DNA of 11,185 bases. Origin: a bacterium. GTDB lineage: Bacteria; Hydrothermota; UBA3073; JACQXS01; JAUWAR01. A program made the position numbers and the translations under genes. A model generated the notes under the pieces. It had not been told where the DNA came from and did not search any database. It saw only the letters and a list, made by a program, of their open reading frames with translations. Location: NCBI GenBank assembly GCA_030601965.1, contig JAUWAR010000037.1, positions 1 through 11,185 on the forward strand, read 5' to 3'. The stretch's first letter is position 1; every line of letters starts with the position of its first letter. Shown here one piece after another: positions 6,793 to 11,185 of the stretch.

Positions 6793-7191
6793 ATGCCCGA
6801 ATACACACAAAAGCACGCAAAGGCTGGAATTGATGCCAAACTCCCTGAAATTGAATGCTGGCAAAATCAATTTGAAAAACCTGACTCCCGTCAGGCAAGT
6901 TATGAAATTACTATTGTTATTCCTGAGTTCACCTCGATCTGTCCAAAAACCGGATTGCCTGATTTTGGGACTATAACTATCAAATATCAACCCGACAAAC
7001 TATGTCTCGAACTCAAGTCTCTTAAATATTATATAGGCGCCTATAGGAATCTTGGGATATTCTATGAAAATGCTGTAAATAAAATCCTGAAGGATATAGT
7101 TTCTGCATCAAACCCTATCCGGGTAGAAGTAACAGGAGAATTTAATCCAAGAGGAGGGATGCAGAGCATTGTAGAGGCAAGTTATCCCTGA
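6793..7191 (+). CDS. queF: NADPH-dependent 7-cyano-7-deazaguanine (preQ0) reductase
   Basis: This encodes 132 residues of the short, single-domain QueF type. The enzyme reduces the nitrile of preQ0 to the aminomethyl group of preQ1 in queuosine tRNA biosynthesis, in the cytosol. Diagnostic blocks are present: PEFTSICPKTGLPDFGTI with the catalytic Cys (residue 50) and Asp (57), the QueF motif ELKSLK (73-78), YRNLGIFYEN with the conserved Glu (92), and the terminal GEFNPRGG. The ATG at 6793 directly follows the inverted-repeat element and no other in-frame Met precedes the catalytic Cys, so this start is forced although no Shine-Dalgarno is seen. Residues 30-34 are encoded by a 16-bp palindrome that appears to be an insertion. 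I saw no other queuosine genes and no preQ1 riboswitch. The stop codon abuts the stop of the convergent PorV-like gene with no base between. Confidence 0.93.
   Translation: MPEYTQKHAKAGIDAKLPEIECWQNQFEKPDSRQASYEITIVIPEFTSICPKTGLPDFGTITIKYQPDKLCLELKSLKYYIGAYRNLGIFYENAVNKILKDIVSASNPIRVEVTGEFNPRGGMQSIVEASYP
6880..6895. repeat. 16-bp palindrome inside queF
   Basis: CCTGAC, loop TCCC, GTCAGG: a perfect 6-bp stem with a 4-nt loop, in frame and encoding PDSRQ just before the conserved tyrosine and the catalytic block. The region is longer than in the QueF sequences I recall (for example FPNPNPERDY), consistent with an in-frame insertion of five or six codons. Confidence 0.7.
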
Positions 7192-8109
7192 TTACATTTT
7201 CCACGAAAGGGAAATCCTGTGTACAAAACCCAATTCAACTTCTGGTGTAAGCCCATAATCTAATCTCAGTTTTTTCTTTGTAAAACCTGCTCCAAATGTA
7301 AGTCCAGCAAGTAAGTCAAGAGGAGAGTCCGATTTTAACTCACTCCCCCAGGAGTAATATCCTCCTCTCACAGTAAAGAGGTCAGAAATCTTCCACTCAA
7401 CTCCAAGATTATAACCAAATTTTGCCTCTATTGGTCGAGATACATTGAAAACAAGAGTTATAAATTTATTAGGTGTATAACCTGCACCAATTCTGAGAGT
7501 AATAGGCAAGGCTTCTCTTTCATTATTAAATACAGTAGTCTGAATTCCAAGATTTTGGAAAACCATTCCAATAGCAAGTCCTTCATATCCTGGAGGGTAA
7601 TATATAGTCCCTGCATCAATAGCTATACCAGTTGCCTGATATTCGTCAATATTTTGATAAATGATTTTTAAACTTACACCTGCACTTAAACAGGGCAGGA
7701 TGAGTCTTGCGTATCCAACACTTGGAACAAGACTCTGTGGTGTAAAATTACCGAGAGAATTTCCATAATTATCCATCTTTTCAAACTTACCATAATATAT
7801 ATAATTTATTCCTGTGCCTATGACGCCTCTTAAAAAAGGTTGTGCATAACTGATGCATCCACTGTGTATACCAACGATATAACCTGTGTAGTCTGTAGAG
7901 AATTCCTTGTCTTTTATATTAAAAAGTCCCGCAGGATTAGAAAATAGAGCAGATACCTCTCCGGAGAGAGTAATTCCTACATCACCCATAGACGCAAACC
8001 TTGCAGAAGTCGGAATCCTCAAGAAATCAAAAACTGTAGTGCCAATAGAACAGTAAGCAGTAGGCAGTAAGTAGTAAGCAGTAAGTAATAAGTAGTAAGT
8101 AATCCTCAT
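7192..8109 (-). CDS. PorV/PorQ-like outer-membrane beta-barrel protein
   Basis: This encodes 305 residues. The mature N-terminus GTTVFDFLRIPTSARFASMGDVGITLSGEVSALFSNPAGL is the signature of the PorV/PorQ (UPF0164-like) family: a T-x-[AV]-x-F-L-[KR]-[IL] start, an R-x-x-x-M-G block and an NPAGL loop. The rest alternates aromatic beta strands and ends in GFVHRISLSWKM, a typical C-terminal barrel strand. PorV in Bacteroidetes is an outer-membrane partner of the type IX secretion system, but relatives in other phyla occur without T9SS, and no T9SS gene is visible here. The signal peptide (residues 4-20) is encoded by a heptanucleotide repeat. The ATG at 8109 is the only reasonable start, since an in-frame TAA lies just upstream; it has no Shine-Dalgarno. 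It is third in a probable operon, 95 bp after the DUF5723-like gene. Confidence 0.8.
   Translation of the reverse strand: MRITYYLLLTAYYLLPTAYCSIGTTVFDFLRIPTSARFASMGDVGITLSGEVSALFSNPAGLFNIKDKEFSTDYTGYIVGIHSGCISYAQPFLRGVIGTGINYIYYGKFEKMDNYGNSLGNFTPQSLVPSVGYARLILPCLSAGVSLKIIYQNIDEYQATGIAIDAGTIYYPPGYEGLAIGMVFQNLGIQTTVFNNEREALPITLRIGAGYTPNKFITLVFNVSRPIEAKFGYNLGVEWKISDLFTVRGGYYSWGSELKSDSPLDLLAGLTFGAGFTKKKLRLDYGLTPEVELGFVHRISLSWKM
8051..8099 (-). repeat. Heptanucleotide tandem repeat encoding the PorV-like signal peptide
   Basis: On the plus strand there are seven 7-bp units of consensus CAGTAAG: CAGTAAG, CAGTAGG, CAGTAAG, TAGTAAG, CAGTAAG, TAATAAG and TAGTAAG. In the coding (minus) orientation they encode residues 4-20, TYYLLLTAYYLLPTAYC. 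The same unit recurs in the lipoprotein gene (10928-10962) and as a short piece in the DUF5723-like gene (9373-9382). Confidence 0.9.
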
Positions 8110-8204
8110 TGCAAAAATTTAGGTATTTAGGTATTTGTGACTTTTAGACATTTGATTTTACTTATATATTATTGATTCTCCTCTTTTCTTAAATCGCTCT
8201 ATAC
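8110..8204. other. Intergenic gap between the two barrel genes
   Basis: These 95 AT-rich bases hold a small 8-bp tandem (TTTAGGTA twice, 8118-8133). There is no convincing terminator or promoter, so the two barrel genes may share a transcript. Confidence 0.5.
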
Positions 8205-9467
8205 TCAGTTCAAGTCAAGGGCAAAAAAGAGGTCCTCACTCTCCATAAAAAGGGCAGGATTCAAAGCCGCTATACCTATATCCAGATTAAGAACTCCAAT
8301 TTTTAAACCAATGCCAAAAGAAGAAGTAAATCTATACTCATCATTGGTCCCAAGACCTGCCCTGAGAGCAAGAAAATTCAAAACATTCCATTCAATACCA
8401 CAGGAGATTTTAGAATTGTTAGATACTAACGGAGAACCCTTATTACTCAGAACATAATCTAAACCAAAGAGAATCTTGTCAAGACTATATGCAATACCTA
8501 CACGAAAAAGAAGCGGCATTTCAGACTCAAATGAGTCAATCTCATAGTAGGCATCTGATACCTGTGCCTTTTCATCACTCATATTCTCACCATTTACAGA
8601 ATCAATCTCATAAGTATATTCCACCCTCATAGGCTTGTCAACCCATAATATTTCTCCCATAAGATTTATGATACTTATACCTGCTGTAAGTTTTCCAATT
8701 TTTGTGCATACACCAACATCAATAGCATATCCTTCACCTCCACTTGCATATCTTAACGCAACCTTTCCCTCTGCATCAATGAAATCTTCTGTGGTAGTCA
8801 GAAATCCTGAACTGGAATCTACAGAGAAATAACCATAGCCTCTCAAATACTTGAGAGTAGCTCCAATCCCAATCTCTTTGTTATTCCCAGTTTCAAAGGA
8901 CTTACCAAGGGAAAAACAATGACTGGAAAGTACCCAACCCTCACCATCTAACCTATCTATATAATAAGTGCTGTCAATTCTATTTCCATACAAGATAAGG
9001 TCTATAATCTCTTTGGGAATAGTTATTGAAGTGGCAGTGGAAACATAGTTTGTAATAGCAAAAGGTCCATAATGGATACCGAACACGCGTAACTCCGCTC
9101 CCAAATACTTTGTAATATCTGCTTTGTCTATCCTGCCAAGAATATCTTCCTTTTCTTTTTCTCCCAAAAAATTTCCTGTATAGTCATTGTATTTCTGCAA
9201 AGTTAAGCCTTGTCCTGTAAAACCCATTCCAACAGCAGCTAACTGGACAGAAAAAATAGGTCCATCAGAGAACCAAAGACACGCGGGATTCCATCCCACT
9301 GATTCAAGACCCCTGCCCACAGCAGAATAGGCAAAATTCATCCCCACAGCCCGCGCATTAGATTCATTGAAACAGTAGGCAGACATCGCGAATTTACACG
9401 AATATACTACGAATAACACTAATATTCGTGCAATTAGTGGTGAATTAGTGAATATTCGCGATTTCAT
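8205..9467 (-). CDS. DUF5723-like / TraF-like outer-membrane beta-barrel protein
   Basis: This encodes 420 residues. After the signal peptide comes NARAVGMNFAYSAVGRGLESVGWNPACL (about 37-64), the conserved start of a barrel family found across FCB-related phyla (A-x-x-x-G-M-x-x-A-Y-x-x-x-x-x-G ... W-N-P-A), followed by FSVQLAAVGMGFTGQGLTL and KYNDYTGNFLGEKEKEDILGRI, which match the DUF5723 pattern as I remember it. Many alternating strands follow. Its function is unknown; it is presumably an outer-membrane channel or lipid-facing barrel. The ATG at 9467 overlaps the TGA of the lipoprotein gene (ATGA), and TAGGAG sits 5 nt upstream, so start and translational coupling are well supported. This also proves the odd N-terminus is in the reading frame: residues 2-28, the whole n- and h-regions of the signal peptide, are encoded by a 78-bp inverted-repeat element, and residues 29-32 (SAYC) by a CAGTAGG unit. 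Confidence 0.75.
   Translation of the reverse strand: MKSRIFTNSPLIARILVLFVVYSCKFAMSAYCFNESNARAVGMNFAYSAVGRGLESVGWNPACLWFSDGPIFSVQLAAVGMGFTGQGLTLQKYNDYTGNFLGEKEKEDILGRIDKADITKYLGAELRVFGIHYGPFAITNYVSTATSITIPKEIIDLILYGNRIDSTYYIDRLDGEGWVLSSHCFSLGKSFETGNNKEIGIGATLKYLRGYGYFSVDSSSGFLTTTEDFIDAEGKVALRYASGGEGYAIDVGVCTKIGKLTAGISIINLMGEILWVDKPMRVEYTYEIDSVNGENMSDEKAQVSDAYYEIDSFESEMPLLFRVGIAYSLDKILFGLDYVLSNKGSPLVSNNSKISCGIEWNVLNFLALRAGLGTNDEYRFTSSFGIGLKIGVLNLDIGIAALNPALFMESEDLFFALDLN
9373..9382 (-). repeat. Short piece of the CAGTARG heptamer at the end of a signal peptide
   Basis: CAGTAGGCAG is one unit plus three bases of the heptamer at 8051-8099 and 10928-10962. It encodes the residues SAYC, equivalent to the TAYC that ends the repeat in the other two envelope genes. 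One unit could arise by chance, but its position at the same place in the signal peptide makes a common origin plausible. Confidence 0.5.
9385..9462 (-). repeat. 78-bp inverted-repeat element encoding a signal peptide
   Basis: The ends are perfect 9-bp inverted repeats, ATCGCGAAT (9385-9393) and ATTCGCGAT (9454-9462). Inside are further copies of related words: AATATTCGTG (9421-9430) against AATATTCGCG (9451-9460), AATTAGTG twice (9432-9439, 9443-9450), and CACGAATAT. The 78-bp length equals 26 codons, so it leaves the frame intact. The style (ATTCGTG/ATTCGCG words with AATTAGTG) resembles dispersed noncoding repeats seen in environmental genomes. Confidence 0.8.
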
Positions 9468-10993
9468 TTTTCTCCTACCAGGACTTTTATACTAAGTAAA
9501 CTCCGAAATTTCAAGTAATCGTCTCTTGTGGCTTTGACATACCCATCAGTTTCTCCAAGATGTAGTTTGAATTTAATGAACACTGGACTGTAGGTAAAAA
9601 TGTCAAGTTTTTCTCCACTGAGTTCTACTGTATCTGTTAAACTGACAGATGTTTCAACAGTGCTATCCGGGCCAATATTACATTCGGGGAGTATAAGTGT
9701 ATCAAGAGCCTTCCATCCTGATAATGTATCTTCTGAGGCATAAATCTTAATATCTCCATGAATTGGCAAATGATTTTCTAAGGTCAGAACAAGCATACCC
9801 TCTACACACCTCTCTTTTATATTATTTCTTGTTCCTTCATCTATCTTAACCTCTACTGGTTTAGGTTCATAATCAACAGGACTACCTATTTTAAAAACAA
9901 AAGGCACATCAAATGCTATAGACCCCCAAATCTTATCATCTGCATTCGCACTACCGCTGTCTTTTGCTATAGCAGCTCCTTCACCGCATATACTGTCGGA
10001 ATGAGCGTTTAAAAAATCGTCTATATCAGGTCCTGACCATTCTTCTATTACATTTACTGAGTCCCGTGGAATAGTCAAGGAAAGGGGCAGAACTGTCACT
10101 CTTTCTTGCTGCTTATAACCTTGTAGAGTATAATTTATATCAAGCCCAAAATTTACTTCTTTATGTAAATTTAGCTTTATCGTTACTCCTTTTAAAAAAA
10201 TACTATCTGGAATCTCATTAGCATCTTCAAAACGGTATCCCATGCTGGGAATTGGTATACTTAAACTATCCAAATCTCCATTTATCTCACTGACCTTGAG
10301 ATTTGAGAGTTTTACTTCTATTGAAAAATAATCAGTTGTATCTATTAGTACATTATCTGTAGACTCTGTATAGAGTTCAATAGAACTTCTAATAGTTCCC
10401 ATTATAGTCTTACCCTCAAGAGATTCAGTATAAACAAGGGAATCATATGCTGACAATGTACGGACTAATTCTATAATAGAATTATTACCAAGAGTATCCG
10501 TAAGAGTGATTTTCCCAGAATCAAGAGCAACGGGCAACATATTCTTAAGTTTTAATTCTAATTCTCCCTCACTTATCGTAAAATAATTAAGCCGGGAATC
10601 AAGAATAATAGTAGAATCATGTGTGAATGATGTATTAGGTATAAAGGGAATAGTCATTCCTTGATAATTCCGGAGACTATCTCCAAAAATAACTAAAAGA
10701 CTAAATAACTCGGAAAAAGAAAGGGTAGTATCTAATTCCATATCTCCTATAGTAATAGTATCAAATTCAATCTTACAAGAGTATGAAATACAACCACCTA
10801 TAGTGTCTATTCCATCTATTTCATTTATAAGGCTATCCAGAGTAATCTTCTGGGAAATGAGTGGAATATTAATTGTTGTCTCCCAGGAAGGAGCTGCTGG
10901 GGGTTTAAGAAAACAACCAGAGACAGACAGTAAGCAGTAAGCAGTGAGCAGTAAGCAATAAAAGCCTAATTTGTGTCTATTTAATTTTTCCAT
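9464..10993 (-). CDS. Large hypothetical lipoprotein
   Basis: From the ATG at 10993 the product has 509 residues. The signal peptide ends in LLSVSGC with lipobox V-S-G-C and lipidated Cys 27, followed by a proline-rich linker (FLKPPAAPSW). The body is acidic and beta-rich, with many short segments such as DSLINEIDGIDTIGG, SIELYTESTDNV and GDLDSLSIPIPSMGY, and it ends in KATRDDYLKFRSLLSIKVLVGEK. I recognise no enzymatic motif. Its stop overlaps the start of the DUF5723-like gene, so the two proteins are probably made together and may form one envelope complex, with the lipoprotein attached to the outer membrane. A GTG at 10999 would add two residues, but the ATG preceded by GGGGTGGG is preferred. 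Residues 11-22 of the signal peptide are encoded by a CAGTAAG heptanucleotide tract. Confidence 0.75.
   Translation of the reverse strand: MEKLNRHKLGFYCLLLTAYCLLSVSGCFLKPPAAPSWETTINIPLISQKITLDSLINEIDGIDTIGGCISYSCKIEFDTITIGDMELDTTLSFSELFSLLVIFGDSLRNYQGMTIPFIPNTSFTHDSTIILDSRLNYFTISEGELELKLKNMLPVALDSGKITLTDTLGNNSIIELVRTLSAYDSLVYTESLEGKTIMGTIRSSIELYTESTDNVLIDTTDYFSIEVKLSNLKVSEINGDLDSLSIPIPSMGYRFEDANEIPDSIFLKGVTIKLNLHKEVNFGLDINYTLQGYKQQERVTVLPLSLTIPRDSVNVIEEWSGPDIDDFLNAHSDSICGEGAAIAKDSGSANADDKIWGSIAFDVPFVFKIGSPVDYEPKPVEVKIDEGTRNNIKERCVEGMLVLTLENHLPIHGDIKIYASEDTLSGWKALDTLILPECNIGPDSTVETSVSLTDTVELSGEKLDIFTYSPVFIKFKLHLGETDGYVKATRDDYLKFRSLLSIKVLVGEK
10928..10962 (-). repeat. Heptanucleotide tandem repeat encoding the lipoprotein signal peptide core
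   Basis: On the plus strand there are five consecutive 7-bp units: CAGTAAG, CAGTAAG, CAGTGAG, CAGTAAG and CAATAAA. In the coding (minus) orientation they encode FYCLLLTAYCLL, the hydrophobic core before the lipobox. The unit is the same as at 8051-8099. Confidence 0.9.
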
Positions 10994-11004
10994 ACCCACC
11001 CCAC

Positions 11005-11034
11005 TTTATCATTCCGAGTTCTTCACCCTGTCAA
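11005..11034 (-). promoter_or_regulatory. Candidate promoter for the lipoprotein operon, overlapping the ligA stop
   Basis: TTGACA on the minus strand (11034 to 11029) contains the TGA stop of ligA. An 18-nt spacer leads to GATAAA (11010 to 11005, 4 of 6 matches). Transcription would begin only a few bases before the ATG at 10993. The arrangement repeats that at 341-374, where the upstream stop is also inside TTGACA. Confidence 0.3.
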
Positions 11035-11185
11035 GAACTTTCTAATAATTTTTCAAACTCCTCTTCATCTAATATTTTTATACCCAATTCTTGGGCTTTA
11101 TCGTATTTTGAAGTCCGTCGGTTGACGGATGATTCACCTGCTATTACATAATCTGTATTCTCGCTTACAGAAGAACTCACCCTCC
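11031..11185 (-). CDS. ligA: NAD-dependent DNA ligase, C-terminal BRCT domain (partial)
   Basis: The last 50 residues before the stop read RVSSSVSENTDYVIAGE, an odd stretch SSVNRRT, then SKYDKAQELGIKILDEEEFEKLL. This is the C-terminal part of the BRCT domain that ends bacterial LigA (compare V-S-x-S-V-S-x-x-T-D-Y-[LV]-[IV]-A-G-E, S-K-x-x-K-A-x-x-L-G-[IV]-x-[IV]-[IL]-x-E-x-E-F). LigA seals nicks during replication and repair; its BRCT domain assists DNA binding. The rest of the gene lies beyond the window. The loop between AGE and SKYDKA is about four residues longer than usual and is encoded by a 16-bp palindrome. Another BRCT protein is possible, but this terminal context fits LigA best. Confidence 0.85.
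   Translation of the reverse strand, partial: RVSSSVSENTDYVIAGESSVNRRTSKYDKAQELGIKILDEEEFEKLLESS
11114..11129. repeat. 16-bp palindrome inside the ligA BRCT coding region
   Basis: TCCGTC, loop of 4, GACGGA: a perfect 6-bp stem, in frame, encoding SVNRR within the loop between the AGE and SKYDKA motifs. It has the same architecture (6-4-6) as the palindrome in queF, and both share a TGACGG core when queF's is read on the minus strand. Confidence 0.75.

Noticed and set aside
8051..8106. CRISPR array
   Set aside because: The units are 7 bp in direct tandem with no spacers.
7192..8109. PorV-like gene as evidence for a type IX secretion system
   Set aside because: PorV/PorQ relatives occur in many genomes without T9SS, and no other por gene or C-terminal sorting domain is visible here.
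10994..10999. GTG start at 10999 for the lipoprotein
   Set aside because: The ATG two codons downstream is a better start with a purine-rich stretch in front; the difference does not affect the signal peptide.

Overview
The window looks like a chromosomal segment from an uncultured bacterium with a Gram-negative-type envelope. It encodes a lipoprotein, two outer-membrane beta-barrel-like proteins of the kinds common in FCB-related candidate phyla (PorV/PorQ-like and DUF5723-like) and a type IV minor-pilin set. The DNA is AT-leaning, several starts lack a Shine-Dalgarno sequence, and the sequence is rich in short dispersed repeats. A WOR-3/Stahlbacteria-like or similar candidate phylum would fit, but this is a guess from gene content and repeat style; no marker gene settles it.

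Layout. 1-344 (+) is the 3' part of an adenosine-specific kinase family gene (PF04008). 384-5788 (+) is a minor-pilin operon: a GspH/FimT-like pseudopilin, a PilV-like prepilin, a 1051-residue PilW-like prepilin fused to SdrD-B-like domains and a C-terminal seven-repeat FG-GAP/VCBS-type propeller, and a PilX-like protein. A 66-bp palindromic element separates the last two. 5802-6602 (-) encodes a zinc-ribbon/TPR/transmembrane/HEAT protein convergent with the pilin operon. 6603-6792 holds a heptanucleotide tract, two outward-facing TTGACA boxes and a 72-bp inverted-repeat element that ends exactly at the queF start codon. 6793-7191 (+) is queF (queuosine biosynthesis), directly abutting the convergent PorV-like gene. 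7192-11185 (-) reads, in transcription order: ligA 3' end (BRCT domain), a large lipoprotein, a DUF5723-like barrel and a PorV/PorQ-like barrel.

The pilin genes probably build the initiating or tip complex of a type IV pilus or pseudopilus, with the PilW fusion supplying a surface-exposed, calcium-dependent tip domain, much as PilY1 does in other systems. The lipoprotein and the two barrels look like one envelope operon.

The most striking pattern is that dispersed repeats have become protein sequence. Signal peptides of three neighbouring envelope proteins are written largely in repeat DNA: two in a 7-bp tandem repeat that encodes the same hydrophobic heptapeptide in all three frames, one in a 78-bp inverted-repeat element. 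The PilW prepilin leader also carries an A-rich tandem repeat. Separately, 16-bp palindromes sit in frame inside QueF and inside the LigA BRCT domain.

No stretch longer than 300 bases lacks a gene. I saw no rRNA, tRNA, CRISPR array, transposase or convincing intrinsic terminator.
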